NCBI GenBank assembly: GCA_035578155.1
Contig: JAPWDM010000017.1
Span: forward strand, 1,698,001-1,762,000
Direction of reading: 5' to 3'
Length of the DNA: 64,000 nucleotides
DNA from: Brachynemurus nebulosus
Taxonomy: Eukaryota; Arthropoda; Insecta; Neuroptera; Myrmeleontidae
Shown piece by piece: positions 1 through 13,534 of this stretch. Position 1 is the first letter of the stretch. Every line of letters starts with the position of its first letter. Under the pieces are notes generated by a model. The model was not told where the DNA came from, made no database searches, and saw only the letters and a program-made list of their open reading frames with translations. The translations under genes and the position numbers were made by a program.

Positions 1-399
1 TAACTCATTAAAAAACAAAAATTTTTCTAAACAAAAATAAACATTATAAAGAGAATAATACAAGGAAAAATATTTATGATAAGAAAAATAAAAATAATAT
101 CACAATTCACAGAAAATATTCAGTGAACTAGGTAAACCATAATTGAAGCATTAGTACGAGTCCCGTGCGTCACGCTTATTAATATCTTATTTCTTAAGTA
201 CTGGATTTCAGATATCAATTAAAATATACTAATTAGATACATATTGGGATAATACCAGTTATAATATTTTGTTTGGATTATAATTAATTGTAATTTTCTT
301 TTAAACATGTTTTTGTTGTACAAATGTCCCGTGCGTCACGCTGAGAATTGCCCTAATATTTCATTAAGACTATACTTAATGCATGAGTAAAAGTGTACC
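1..399. other. AT-rich intergenic DNA with a short direct repeat
   Basis: No credible coding frame. A GC-richer word, cccgtgcgtcacgc, occurs at about 163-176 and again at 328-341, so a roughly 165-bp direct repeat or two relics of one element end is likely. Confidence 0.5.
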
Positions 400-1942
400 T
401 CTATATTTATAGTAAAAATCGATCTCTTAAAAAAAAAAAATGTCATATATTTTTACCCGTTTCGAATTCAATATAGACATAAATTCAATATGCATACGCA
501 AACGCTTTATAGGTACGCTAATAGCAATCTATACTAGTACAAAAAATTAAGGGAGCAAAAAAAAAATTGTTAATTTTTTAGTGATTTTTGAAGGACTGTA
601 TTTACGTGAAAAATGGTCGTATTTGCTCCTATAATTTTTCTCTGAAATTTTGAACAAACGGTTTAGGAAAACTATTCGATAGATCGATCTACCGATTTGC
701 AGGATTATTTGAGGTACATTGAGGTATAAAAATTCGTTCAAAAAATAGATTCCCCATCAATATTCGCAAGGATGCGGACAATTTTTCGCAACAAGGAAAA
801 AAGTCCCTTTTTCTCACATTTTTCAGGTTAAAATTAAGGATGAAAATTTTTTTTGCTAAAGTATGTGACACAGCCTTGTAGGAAATTTATTCCATATTCC
901 AAAACTGTCCTTAAATTTTCTGTCCAATCACTGGTTACTGAGATATCGATGGTTAAAACAAAAAGGAACCTTTTGCATTCAAAGTTGGATATCTCCGGAA
1001 AAAATCAACGGAAAGAAAAATTTAAAAAAATAAATTGAAGCTGAATAAACAGGCTATCAAGCTAATACCATGGTTTTACTGTAAAAAAATTTTTCAAGCC
1101 CGTAGACCAAGAAAAAGAGCAAAAAATTTGTAAAAATTTTGTGTTATTCTTTAGAATTGCTCGATAACTGTCACTCCTAAAAATTTTTGGACGAAAGATC
1201 TCAAAACTAGAATCTTGGAGCTTCAAAATGCTTTTTTCATCTCGATCCGACCATTTTTCATATAAATACAGTCCTTCAAAAATCACTAAAAAACTAACAA
1301 TTCCTTTTTTTTGCTCCCGTAATTTTTTGTAGTAGTACATAATGGCATAGTTGAGGTGACTGGCACCCCTGGCCAGGCTTGAAAATAGCGCCTCCTTTGA
1401 TAAAGGGAAGGAGAAGGAGGAGGATACCCACAATCACATCATACGTCTCCTCTCCTCTTTTGCACAAACTACAGCCACCTGGGCTTCTGAGCATGACTCA
1501 TCAAACTTCACGAAATTACGCGATAACGACGCCCACCCAGTTCCTTTGTTTTCCAGACTTGTAAAAATCCTAGAAATCTTTTTACTTTCAACTTGTAGCC
1601 TAGCTTAAAACTAGCCAGTGTAGCCATATATCTTAATTGTTATTTTATTTCAGTCTATGTTTTTGAGTAATTTTTTTAATGTTCTTAGTATCAAAATCAA
1701 GTGATACCTATACCTTGACGATAAAGTGAAACCGTCGCGGAGGCACTCCCCTTGCTCCTGCGCTCATGGCGAGGGCCATTCCTGCCACCCGCTTGCTACG
1801 CCACTGGTAGTATAGATTGCTATTAGCGTACATATAAAGCGTCTGCGTATGCGTATTGAATTTATGTCTATAATGAATTCGAAACGGGCAAAAATGTATG
1901 ACATTTTTTTTTAAGAGATCGGTTTTCACTATTTATATACCT
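400..1942. mobile_element. Long terminal-inverted-repeat element, no transposase seen
   Basis: The left arm (about 400-660) reappears inverted at the right: 404-535 pairs with 1808-1940, including the words gatctcttaaaaaaaaa and aatagcaatctatac, and 545-600 pairs with 1265-1320 (gactgtattta, atttttgaagg). The right arm is split by a nested element at about 1340-1806. The interior (660-1260) has only short frames and no recognisable protein. A non-autonomous foldback or MITE-type element is the best description; superfamily unknown. Confidence 0.7.
1340..1806. mobile_element. Nested hAT-like non-autonomous element
   Basis: GC-richer insert inside the right arm of the 400-1942 element. Its ends are imperfect inverted repeats: tggcatagttgaggtgac at the left and, inverted, agtggcgtagcaagcgg at the right. 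The uninterrupted opposite arm of the host element (near 530-550) shows the pre-insertion sequence. The short repeated word gtagta at both junctions suggests a target duplication of about 6-8 bp, as expected for hAT. No transposase is present. Confidence 0.55.
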
Positions 1943-2323
1943 ACATACATACGTAATTATGCATGCGAACCAAATTGTCGGGAGAAACGTAGAGGTAAGT
2001 TTTGAACACATACAATGCCTTTGGTCAATAAATTAGATACTATAATTTACGAGATTAAATAAAATAATTTTTTTGCTTTATGATAACCTTAGTAAGTGGT
2101 ACTATTTTTTCAGTAATTATTTTCATGCTGTGCGAAACTTACGATAAAATACTTCAGGTATTTATGGCCTTCCTAGAAAGTAGCATATTAAAGTTACGCT
2201 TTGGTGGATTAAGTTTTTCGCTTAGAGAGCAACTTAAAAAAAAGTATATAAAGAATTATTTCAGTATTTTCTTTGAGACAAACTGTAATGATCGAGTGCC
2301 GTCGATACACATCATATAAAGTA

Positions 2324-2745
2324 AATACCCCTGTCGCAGCATTCTGCTTAACATAGCGAATTTCCGTTTAAAAAAATTAGTTTTTCTCAGAAACCAGTTG
2401 ACATGGAATAATAGTTTAAAGACTTTTTTTATGTGATTTTTTCTCCTTGTGTCAATGGTGTAAAAAAATGTCGCAAAAATTTCTGAATAAAGGGAAATTT
2501 TGGCAAAAAACTAATTCTTTTCACGGAAATTGCCAAAAGAACCATGTTTCGGGCATCGGACGTGCCTGGTTAACGAACTCGTCCAACGGTTTGGGACTTC
2601 CAATATTTTCACCAAATTTCGTAAAAGTAGGACGTTTCGTTCGAGAGTTATCGTGCGGACAAATTTCTGTCATAGTCCCGGGCTCAGGTCGCGTTATGAC
2701 AGTGGCTGTAATAGGTGAATTCCATTTCGAAAATTCGCTAAAAGG
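2324..2745 (-). mobile_element. Family A (HINE-like) core copy, satellite-free
   Basis: Reading the minus strand, the copy starts with tagcgaattttcgaaatgg, runs through a conserved block (cgataactctcgaacgaaac; gttcgttaaccaggcacgtc) and ends with aaattcgctatgtt, a short GCAG/CTGC hairpin and the word gacaggggtatt. The start and near-end words are inverted relative to one another. It lacks the (TA)n tract and 120-bp units seen in the copy at 24161-26650. Frames here are not genes. Confidence 0.7.
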
Positions 2746-4906
2746 TGTAAACGTTTACTTAGAAACTAGATAGGCGAAACCTGGTATGTGTGTCCCAGTC
2801 AAAAATGTGTCTTGGAATGCGTTTTTAATTTGGCGCCAATGTGCATGACACCAAGCAATCCTTTTGTCATAATCGCTTTTGCAACAAAAACATGTAAATA
2901 AATACTAATTGGCTTTTGCAAAAATGATGTGATTTTTAGGTAACTTGAATGAATGAAAATGTTAATTTATACATATAATAAAACTGTAACGAGACCGTCT
3001 CTGTACATGGAATATTTTTGGAAAATTGTACTGGTACTGTAAATTGTTATCGATATAGATATCAAAACAGCGATTTTTAAAATTTTTGTCTGTCTGTCTT
3101 TCTGTCTGTCTGTTCACGCATCACGTAAAAACTATTTTAATGAAATTTGGTGTGATGATCACTTATTAGCTGGGTCAACATCTAAGATAATTTTTATTCC
3201 GGCAAAATGTCTCATTCGCACGGGAAAATGGAAAAACTATTTTGAGCATGTACACAAATTACGTAAATTTACATATTTCATAATTTCATAACTATAGTAA
3301 CAAAATGTAATGTAAATAAATTGAATATTGTAGTTTGGAAATTTTTCTGAATTTGAAATCAAAGAAAATGTTGCTAATTGTGTACCGAAAAATACAATAA
3401 ATACACAATTGTCAATTTGGAGACAATTTAATGCATTTTGTGTTGCAAGAAATTACAAATTGGAAAAAGAAACTACTCAACGTTTAGCGTGAACGTCACG
3501 GGTACGGCTAGTATTGAATATTTTGCTTCCAAAACTGGAGAAACATTGGAAAGTGGAGGAAACATTGTGATTACTTTTGAAACATTAAAATTTTTTCCAA
3601 CCTTCCAAAATAAAAATTTTCACGCACATTTTATGTTTTAAAGTTTTTTGAACAATTTTGCCTTTATGTCTGTTTGTCACTCCACTTGTTTATCTCTCTG
3701 TGCGTGACTAGATTCAACAAAGTGGCATAACCTCAAAATTATTCAATTGTTTTTGAAAAAATTTTCAGAAACTATTTGATTTGTTTTCTAAATGGTCCCT
3801 ACGAATTTCGTTGCGATCGGGATAACGTTAGCCATTACGCAACCGTAAAATTCCATTAAATATCTACATCTTACTTAGTACTAGTCGCACATCACTCAAA
3901 TTTTAAGAGAATTTTGGGGTTAGCCCGTATAAAATAATTTTTCTTAAAATCTTTGATCTTGAGTCCCCTATAAATTTCAACACCATCAGAGTAATGATAG
4001 TTACTGTGTATGCGAAAACGTAAAATATATTAACGATGAGTGTATGAAATGACTTTCTGTGTTCTCGTGTTACTATGGAAATAAAAAATTCCCTGGTTAT
4101 ATAATCGTTTAGAAAGAGTTACAAAGTAGTTCATCCCGTGCTTGTCTTAAAGTTATTCTTGCTTCAATTTCAATTTAAGCACAAAATCACTTGAAAGATT
4201 TGATAAAAGTCGAGTACAAGGAAGCTGGGTGCAGTGAGTTTTTAATTTTTATTTTAATTTATGAATTTAAAATTGTGCTAATTAAATTTTAAATTAAAAA
4301 TAAAATACGTAGACTATGTAATGGGATATTAAGTATCAAAGATTTTGCATTTGATACTTTATGATTTTTTGTTTTGTTTGGGGCACATTTCATTGCTACA
4401 AGTGTCTCAAAATGCTTTTATAAAATGTGATCCAACTATTATCATTTTTTTTTAAAATTTATTTTCAAAGTACATCATCGACAATAATAGTCATTATCAC
4501 TTGTACAATATTATTACATTGTCTGTGAATATCAATTTTATAGTATGTTTTTGTCAAATTAATGACAACTTTTTTGTACCCTTTCTCAAAAATCACCAAG
4601 AATATAAAAGATTTTTCAGATGGTCTGAGGATTATTAAGAAAAGTATCAGAATATGCATCTCAGATATTATTAATGTTGAGGTAGTAAACAGCTTGTAGG
4701 AAAACAAACAGAGCTTGGCAAAATAACCAACTTGAGCTTGTGGTACATATACAGAAGTTAAAGTGGATGAAATTCCCGTTAAGCAATCATACTTACAGAT
4801 TAGAAGTTTGCTTTGCCATAATTGATTCCGTGGGCTTGTTGATTATTTAGAAAAGTTAAAAATGACTACAGATGTGCATTACTTTATGCAGTCTAAATAA
4901 GACTCG
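2746..4906. other. Intergenic repeat-like DNA, no gene
   Basis: Contains a degenerate (GTCT)n stretch at 3088-3114 followed by text typical of dispersed insect repeats (acgtaaaaactattttaatg), and a second similar stretch near 3660-3720. Frames at 3438-3641 and 4465-4707 have AT-driven composition and no recognisable domain. Confidence 0.45.
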
Positions 4907-4914
4907 GTTCGATG

Positions 4915-5076
4915 CATAGGCGGATCCAGGGGTTGGCTGTGGGGGCTGTAGTCCCCCTTTCCCTACAATAGGTAACATTTTTTAGTTAAACATACAATTC
5001 AGAACACACAATTCCCCAAAATTCCTCCTGGGATTAGAGGCAGCCCCCCCTTTTCAACTGGCTGGATTCGTCATTG
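4915..5076. mobile_element. hAT-type MITE with exact 8-bp TSD
   Basis: A 162-bp GC-richer insert. Both flanks carry the identical 8-mer gttcgatg (4907-4914 and 5077-5084), the duplication length typical of hAT. The inverted ends are related: cataggcggatccagggg at the left and, inverted, caatgacgaatccagccag at the right; a gggggctg / cagccccc pair lies just inside. No coding capacity. Confidence 0.85.
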
Positions 5077-5084
5077 GTTCGATG

Positions 5085-6480
<1,396 letters not shown>

Positions 6481-6504
6481 CTTTAGTTTTTTCTCCATCA
6501 AACT

Positions 6505-6590
6505 GGAGGGGCTCTCGAATAAAGATCGTGTGGCCTAGGAGGCAAGTTACCAAGGGATCTTGGGTTTGAGCCCCAATCAAGCAGTTTGAT
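6505..6590 (+). repeat. tRNA-derived SINE-like segment
   Basis: An A-box-like motif tggcctaggagg (6531-6542) is followed about 31 bp later by a B-box-like motif gggtttgagcccc (6562-6574), the order and spacing of the internal Pol III promoter in tRNAs and tRNA-derived SINEs. I could not fold a convincing complete cloverleaf, so a SINE head or decayed tRNA pseudogene is more likely than a functional tRNA. Confidence 0.45.
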
Positions 6591-6815
6591 AATTTTTCAA
6601 TCACTGTCAGATTTTTAAATAACATAATTATGGAATTGGTCATATATACCAAAGGAGATTGAGTGTTGAAGTTTCCGTTTAACTGAACGTTAAGTAAGCA
6701 TTTTTTTTTAACTTCTCATTGTAATGGTTCCGATTTTGCGAATCGCTAATTTGGACATGTCCCCACGTTTCAAGGTCACTAGAATCCAAATCCATCGTTT
6801 TTAGCGTAATGTCTG

Positions 6816-6862
6816 TGTGTGCGTTCGTTAGTTCGTTCGTTAGTTAGTTAGTTAGTTCGTTC
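6816..6862. repeat. Degenerate (GTTC/GTTA)n simple repeat
   Basis: Alternating gttcg and gttag tetramer-like units in a short tract; low complexity. Confidence 0.85.
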
Positions 6863-8783
6863 ATGAATTTTTTTTCGTCTTGCATATCTCGAGAACCCAT
6901 CATCATATACGTTCTTAACCATGTCTTTATTATATAATGGCCTAAGAACATTCCTTGATGTGGAAAATGCCAGTAAAGTATTATAAAATTTAAATAAAAA
7001 TTAAAAAAAAAAGAACCAAATAAGAAACTTTTTGTAAAATATTTTTTGTCTTGCACATCTTGAGAATAAATGATGTTATAATTTGTTTAATAAAGGTAGG
7101 GCCCCCACCCTTAGGTACGGAAGCCCCCGGTGTGGTGCAAGGGGCAAAGTCTATATCGGGAGCTCAGGGGAAGAGTCCCTTGAATTTAAAAAAAAAAAAA
7201 TTATTCAGGTGCAATTATAGTCTCTAGTCTTTAAGGGCATCCAATGGGAAGTTGACAGTGTGGGTAGACCTGTCTCTCCAAACTTTTAAAATTTATTTCT
7301 ATAGTGGTGTGTGAGCTGCCTGGGCATATACGCTATTTATCGAAATAAGTAGTTCATAAGCACTCCTAATATTTGAAATTAAAAATAGTTTATATATATA
7401 GAATGTCGGCGAAACATCAAAATTTCAAAAAAAGTAAAAAATTAATAAATTTCTACAAATCTTAAAAAAATTTTAATTTTCATGAAATTTGGGTTTATTT
7501 TTCCTTTAAAAAATCTTTTGTTCAAATATTGATATAAAAGTTTCGTTCACGTAAATGGTAATAATATAGAGTAGGTATATTTGTTACAAATTTCAAAAAA
7601 AAATCGGTCGAGTAGTTTTTGAATGAGTTTCCATCAATTCTAAAAATGCTGTTTTGAGAAAAACGTGTTTAAAGTTTCGACATATTATAGTGATAATAAA
7701 AACAAAACTGTTTCGATTACAATGGCACATACATATTTATAACGCTGCCATATGAATAAGCCACAAATGGTATTACACACCCTTGAGCACCTTTTATCTT
7801 CAGAGGTTAAAACATATGAAAGACCTTAAATATCGCTCTAAAAAATCACTTTTTATTACACGAGAGGTTCATATTTTTTCGAATAAATTTGGGTTTGTCA
7901 AATAAAAATTTGTTGCCTGTTAATGAGAAGAACTGTCAACCCAAAAACGATTCAGCTTCGCTGTCTCGCGTTTTTGTTAAGTTGATAGTTTTTCGAGTTA
8001 AATTGATCTTAGGCAAGAAATTGGAGTTGTAGCAAACACAAATTTATTCAGAAAAAATATATAACTCAAGTGTAATACGGTAAGACAATTTAACGAATAA
8101 GAAAAATTAGTATAATTCATATTTTTATACTAATACATTGTTAACATGGTTCTGAAATCAGTTACACTTACCAGTACGAATTTTTGTTTTATTTTTATCG
8201 TATTTACTTACAGTGAAATGACCAATGGAATGTTTTGTACCATTATTATCGCTGTAAAAATCTGTCCTAACTTTTTTTCCACGGTAAAATTGAAAAAACT
8301 ACAATATTCTTATGAGACTTGATACACATGAGTTAAATTGTCAGTGTAATTTCTTGAGATGTTTTCTAATATTCTATGGGAAAAAGGTTAGATTTTGTTT
8401 TCGTTCTACAGGCCTCTACATAAGTAAAGGCTTAAATAAGCATAAGTTTTTCTTTGGAACTAGGGTTCTATACAAGCTTTACAACTTAAAAGTATTTCAC
8501 GATGAAAAAATCTTAGGACACACTGATACAGAATATAAATAGTAAAATGATTCATTATCGGAAACCGATTGCTTCTACTTATCCGGCTATACTATTTAAG
8601 ATGAAATGGGGGGGGGGGAAGTCCTTATGCAAACGATGCTCTCATTTGAGAAGAAAAAAACGATAACTATTTTAAACTTTATATCACTTTTATAGCAATG
8701 GACATCATTTAATAAAAGTAACTCTTAATTTTTATGTAATAACTTGGATAATAGGCATGATTAATAAAGAATTATTGAAATTA
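6863..8783. other. Dispersed-repeat DNA including family E segment
   Basis: A GC-rich unit at 7096-7180 (ggaagcccccggtgtggtgc) looks like a transposon end. The stretch 8115-8340 recurs, diverged, at 55890-56130 (shared words gttctgaaatc and aactttttttccacgg). A G9 run lies near 8609. No protein-coding signal recognised. Confidence 0.45.
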
Positions 8784-11700
8784 TACACTCTAAGAAAAAA
8801 ATGTACCGTTTTACTACTATTATAGGAGGCAATTAAATGCCTTCTATAATGACAGTAACATTACAAACCGTAATGTACGAAGGTGAAAATTACACCATCA
8901 TGGTGTAATTATTACTCACTCATATGTGTAGTTTTACACATGTCGTACGTAAAATTACGGTCCAGGTGTGTAATAGATTACGTTTTATTTGTGTATTAAC
9001 TACGAACAAGATGTAATTTTACACATTCAGTTCGCAATAGTGCGCAGTTAAACGTAAAATTACATCATATTAATGTATTTTTAAACCACGCCTGTACACC
9101 TGAAAATGTAATTTTACACACTTATATAGTAATGTTTACACCCAGAAAAGTGTAATATTATTCCAACTGAATCACTCATTCTGATTCAGTTGAACTGAAT
9201 CAGTATGAGTGATTCAATTGCGCTGAAAAAAATAAACTGATTCAACTTAATTGAAAATAAAGAATTGATGGTTTTTTTACATAAATATTTATAATAATCT
9301 GAAGTATAGAATAATTTGGAATTATATACAAAAAGATTCGAGATGTTAAATATTTTGCTTATTATGTCTAAATTTCTATATAAGTGTGTCGTATGATAAA
9401 ATAATAATTTTTTTGGTAAATTTTAAAATAAACACTCCAAAAAAGTAAGATTATAAAAGTTTTATTATGAACGTTTACTTTTGCTTTCATGAACATAGGT
9501 AATCTTTATTTTGCAGTGTAACTGCCAATTAAACTGGTCAAAATTTTGAGATATGACTTTTTTTACAATGCTTACGTTTTGCAGACACAATTATTTAAGC
9601 AATATCTTATAAAAAATTTAATTGTAATTAGATTACAATGATAATATTAAAAACTTATGGATTAAAATTGTAGTTACATCATATCAAAAATATAGTTTAA
9701 GAAAATTAACTAAACAATACTTAAATATAAGAAAAACAATATTCTGCTGACTCTTGCCATTCTTAGAACTTCGCAGAAAATGTATGCTGTGGTTTCATAG
9801 ACGTCTTCGCCAATTCCAGTTTCTAAACAAATCAGAAAATAAGGGTTACTTAATTTTATAACCATTTTTGATTATTTTTTTTTCTTTTTCTAATAACTAT
9901 TTCACAGCAATTTAAAATTAAGAAAATTTTGCTTTCGCTATAAAATTACTTCTAGGCTATTTTAATGAATGTACAGATATTAGATTTTTGATTGAAAAAC
10001 TCACCAGCAAAGTGACCCGGCGTGTTTATGGCACTGGCACTTCCGAACTGGTAGACGGAGGGTTTGAATTCCGTAGCCGGTTATATGCTGGCGAAAGTTT
10101 TCTGCTATTTCCCATCATAATTCCAGATGAATATCGAGATTATCCTTAAGAAGATGGTTGCAAACAGACACCTACCAAATCCTTATACCGCTTTTCTTGT
10201 CCTCCGCCCAATATTCTGCTGACTCTTGCAATTACTAGAACTTCAGGGAAAATGTATGCTGCGGTTTCACAGATGTCTTCACAAATTCCGGTTTCTAAAC
10301 AAATCAGAAAATAAGGGTTACTTAATTTTATAACCATTTTTGCTTATTTATTTTTTTTTTCAATAACTATTTCACAGCAATTTAAAATTAAGAAAATTTC
10401 GTTTTTCCTACACAATTACTTTTAGGTTACTTTAATGAATGTACAGATATCAAATTTTTGATTAAAAAACTCACCAGCAAAGTAACCCGGCGTGCTTAGG
10501 CACTGGCAATTCCGAACTGGTAGACTGAGGGTTTGAATTCCGCAACCGGTTATATGCTGGTGAAAGTTTTCTGCTATTTCCCATCGCAATCCCAGATGAA
10601 TATCGACATCGTCCTTAAGAAGACGGTTGCAGACGGACACCTGCCAAATCTTTATACCGCTTTTCTTGTTCTCCGCCCATATCATCATGAAAAAGTTGAG
10701 AAATAATGATGTGAGTGATGTCCGTTACATACCATTGTCTAAAAAACGAACGTTAAATTCCATTATTATTATTACCATTGTTATTATTACTTAAAAAACT
10801 CGATTTCCATACGTCGTTTCAATTTAAACCTGTTATGAATTTAAATTACTGTAAAGCAAACAAAAAAAAAAAATTCGTTAAGTGCGTGTTTTTGATACGC
10901 ACTAAGTAATGCCATCTCAGTGAAAGTGTTAATTTATGATTTTTTGTTAACTCTATAGTTGTTTGTTAACTCTATAGTTAGTAGCCCTCTTGCGTTTGTT
11001 CAGTATGGATGTACAACTCAATAATTATTCAATCACGCGTTCAATTCAATCACACAACGATATTAATACGTCATCTTCGATGACATAAAAACGAAATATT
11101 ATATACCTACATTAATTAGGGATTCTGTTGATTAAAATTTGATAAATAGTTGTAGGTATTTTGTTTCCCAAGTCAATAAATTTTAGTAAAAAAAATGGGT
11201 ATAATTATTTTATCACTACAGATTTTACCAATTTACAAGCATTATATAATTTTTTAGACATATCTGAATGAAAGATATCTGAATTGTAGATAATGTTTTA
11301 ATTTTCACAGAAATTGAGAGCCCCACAAAATAAATTATTAGTCAAATTGTAAAATAAACTTTTATCAAATTACATAACTGTTTGTATGAAGCAAAATTAA
11401 AAAAATTAACTTACCTGAAATATTTTAAATGTATCGTCAGGACTGCATTTTGGAAACAAACAAATTTATATTACAGTATTGTTTGCACATTATTCCAGAA
11501 TCCATTTTACACAATGCATATAAAAAAAACAAAACATCAGTACACCACTATAACACTGTTTTTGTAACATATTTAAAGATTAATTTATCATACACGTTAT
11601 AATTATATTAACTATATATCCTATCAAAAAATACTTTTGTTTAATTCAGCTAATTTGAACACATAATTTTTAACCTTTAAGAATATTACTTATGTACGTA

Positions 11701-11994
11701 TAAATATTACAGCAATCCAATAACAGATAATTTTAAAATACATAAAATCATATGCGCGCGCATGGGTTTTGCTATTTAGTGGTGTAAAAATAAACCAAAG
11801 CGTTGTAAAAATCCAAAGTTACACCTTTATTTGTGTAATGTTAAAAAAAAACAGTAATTATACACAAATTATATAAAAATACACCAATTTTTTCATATTA
11901 CACAAATAATAGTGCATATTTTCAGAGCGAGGAGTAATTTTGCTCTAAATTTAAGTTATTTTACACGTTTTTGACCCTTTTTTCTTAGAGTGTA
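8784..11994. mobile_element. TIR-bounded element of about 3.2 kb
   Basis: The left end tacactctaagaaaaaa is matched by its exact complement at the right end (11978-11994). Both ends are rich in words of the kind gtaaaattacac (8880-9150 and 11775-11965). The interior holds a 472-bp tandem duplication at 9738-10680. No transposase was recognised, so it is non-autonomous or its coding part is too decayed to see. Superfamily unknown. Confidence 0.65.
9738..10680 (-). repeat. 472-bp tandem duplication with an exon-like block
   Basis: Two direct copies (9738-10209, 10210-10680), roughly 90 percent alike. On the minus strand each contains the polypyrimidine-AG acceptor atttgtttag followed by an open block. 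Copy one starts ETGIGEDVYETTAYIF and copy two ETGICEDICETAAYIF; both continue to ARVSRIL. Copy two then reads GGGQEKRYKDL up to a plausible donor gtaggt. The block stays open in both copies, so it could be a captured exon. I do not recognise the protein. Confidence 0.5.
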
Positions 11995-12216
11995 TATTTA
12001 TCTAATGAAATAGGGTTCATGAATAATAAAAAACGTATCAATTTTTATTTTTTTATTTTATTATTAATTCTTTTTAGTAAAATAAAACGACAAAGTACAG
12101 CTGTCCGCCATGACAGGTTGAACACAAATCATAGTAAACTTCGTCACGTCTATGTAAACAATATTTTTTAATACAAGCTCTGCACTGTTTATTGCATTTA
12201 TTAAGAAACGTTAGTA

Positions 12217-12344
12217 ATGGAACAAAGATTTACTAAGGCAAATAGTTTCAATTTACCAAAAATTGATTTACTAATGCTGGGAGAGTTTCTTGCATCAAAT
12301 AAAGACTTTTGTTCAGCAGAATTTAGAAATGTCAAAACTTCAAC
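12217..12344 (+). CDS. Short first exon starting MEQRF, TE- or SWIM/YqaJ-type protein
   Basis: An ATG opens a 42-codon frame (starts MEQRFTKANSFNLPKIDLLM, ends AEFRNVKTS) that stops exactly at a donor-like caac|gtaagt. Composition is more balanced than the surrounding AT-rich text. The pattern of a Leu-Pro-Lys-Ile-Asp block followed by a Ser-Ala-Glu-x-Arg-x-Val-Lys block resembles N-termini of SWIM/YqaJ-type proteins carried by insect transposons. That is a recollection of a pattern, not a verified match. No second exon was found downstream before the minus-strand THAP fragment. It lies just outside the 8784-11994 element. Confidence 0.45.
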
Positions 12345-12620
12345 GTAAGTACATCTATATTCTTTAAAAAAAAATGACTTGTAAGTTCAAAATCCGTAAA
12401 ATATGCATTTTGTGTGCTCTTATTTGTACTTCATGACAAGTACAAACATTAGAGGCTATATTATTTATTAATAAAGTACCCAATAAGATAAATAATTGTG
12501 AATAATCAAAAGATGAAACATAACTTCAAAAAGCATCAGATTTATTATTAAATTTAGACATCAAACAAAATTATTATGCATAGAATATTTTAGAATCTAT
12601 GAAATGAAGTAAAAACTTAC

Positions 12621-12792
12621 ATCAAAGTGGTCTTCACAAAAATAAATTGGAGAATCTAGACAAATAGTTTTTGGATCTCGCCGTACAAGATTTTTATTTA
12701 TGTCGAACGTAAACAAATAACTTGCTAGAATTTTTTATTGATGTATTTCCACACTGAGGGACTGCACACCACTTATAAACTTTAGTATTCAT
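12621..12792 (-). pseudogene. THAP-domain exon with frameshift
   Basis: On the minus strand an ATG (12790-12792) opens MNTKVYKWCAVPQCGNTSIK. This has the first two zinc-binding cysteines of the C2CH THAP finger spaced C-x4-C, followed by the Asn-Thr typical of the family. The frame is lost near codon 30 (after KLFVYVR), and another frame continues NLVRRDPKTICLDSPIYF into CEDHFD, which supplies the C-x2-H pair. The exon then ends at the donor gat|gtaagt (12620-12619). THAP fingers bind DNA and occur in P-element transposases and domesticated regulators. The exon is shorter than usual between VYVR and NLVRR, so a small deletion probably caused the shift; it is likely non-functional here. Confidence 0.75.
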
Positions 12793-13305
12793 ATTTCTAA
12801 CAAAAATCAATTAAATTTTTCTAACTCAAACTCAACATAATATAGACAGTTGCGTTATATTTGTATATCCATGAAACTGATTACCTAGAAGTGACGTCAC
12901 AACAGACGCCATGACACATTCGAGCGTTTTGACGTGCATTTCGAAATTAATAATTAGAATAACAATTTTATACTAATAAATCGATTTTTTTTTTATAAAT
13001 AAGATTTTTTTTTGTTTAAGTAGATATTTCTGAATCTCGTAGAAGAGTTTTTAAAAATTCGTCATCATGCCTATTATGATTCCATAGCTACTACAAGTCC
13101 GATAAACTACAGTTGCTCTGACGTCATTAATAAATGTAGCAAAAGTATAGACGTACAATTTTTAATTACTATATAGTTATTTGAATATAAAAATATCGAA
13201 AAGTGATACAAAACTAGGTGCGTCTAATTTTACTTCATTTGTTGCATTTGTCTGATAACGTCATATCAACTATAAGTGATTTAATCTTTTACCATAATCA
13301 CTTAC
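12793..13305. other. Intergenic or intronic DNA
   Basis: No coding signal. Contains several tgacgtca-type palindromes (near 12893, 13117 and 13259) whose flanking text partly recurs near 42636, so they may belong to a dispersed repeat rather than regulate a gene. Confidence 0.35.
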
Positions 13306-13472
13306 CTGTGTACGATTCCACGTGAATGCATATGTCCAATTGCGGCAATAACTTGTCGCGCATAAATACGCGTTGTTGGTTCATCGAGACGTCCCAGTTT
13401 TTGTGTTTTAATATAGGTGCACATATCACCGCCTGTTGCTAATTCCGTTACCAAATAATAAACATTACCACA
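13306..13472 (-). CDS. Protein kinase exon: hinge to HRD loop (HUNK-like)
   Basis: Spliced downstream of the 13535-13663 exon. It begins after a ttttcag acceptor and ends CACAG|gtaagtg. The reading starts CGNVYYLVTELATGGDMCTY, giving the hinge (TEL) and the GGD motif that opens helix D, and ends RQVIAAIGHMHSRGIVH plus two bases that complete the Arg of the HRD catalytic loop (phase-2 junction). The Asp and DLK motif must lie in a further exon. I found none in the remaining 13.3 kb on this strand, so the gene continues beyond the window or is broken. YYLV and GGD after a short hinge, and the preceding exon, favour HUNK-like CAMK kinases over SNRK or NIM1. Confidence 0.82.
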
Positions 13473-13534
13473 CTGAAAACGATAAGTGATATGTGACTTT
13501 CCATTTGGGCGAATAAAATAATTATTAAATTTAC

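Noticed and set aside
2447..2773. 108-codon frame
   Set aside because: Lies antisense within a family A repeat copy; no domain.
12880..13130. CRE-like tgacgtca sites as kinase regulators
   Set aside because: Similar text recurs in unrelated intergenic positions, suggesting a dispersed repeat.
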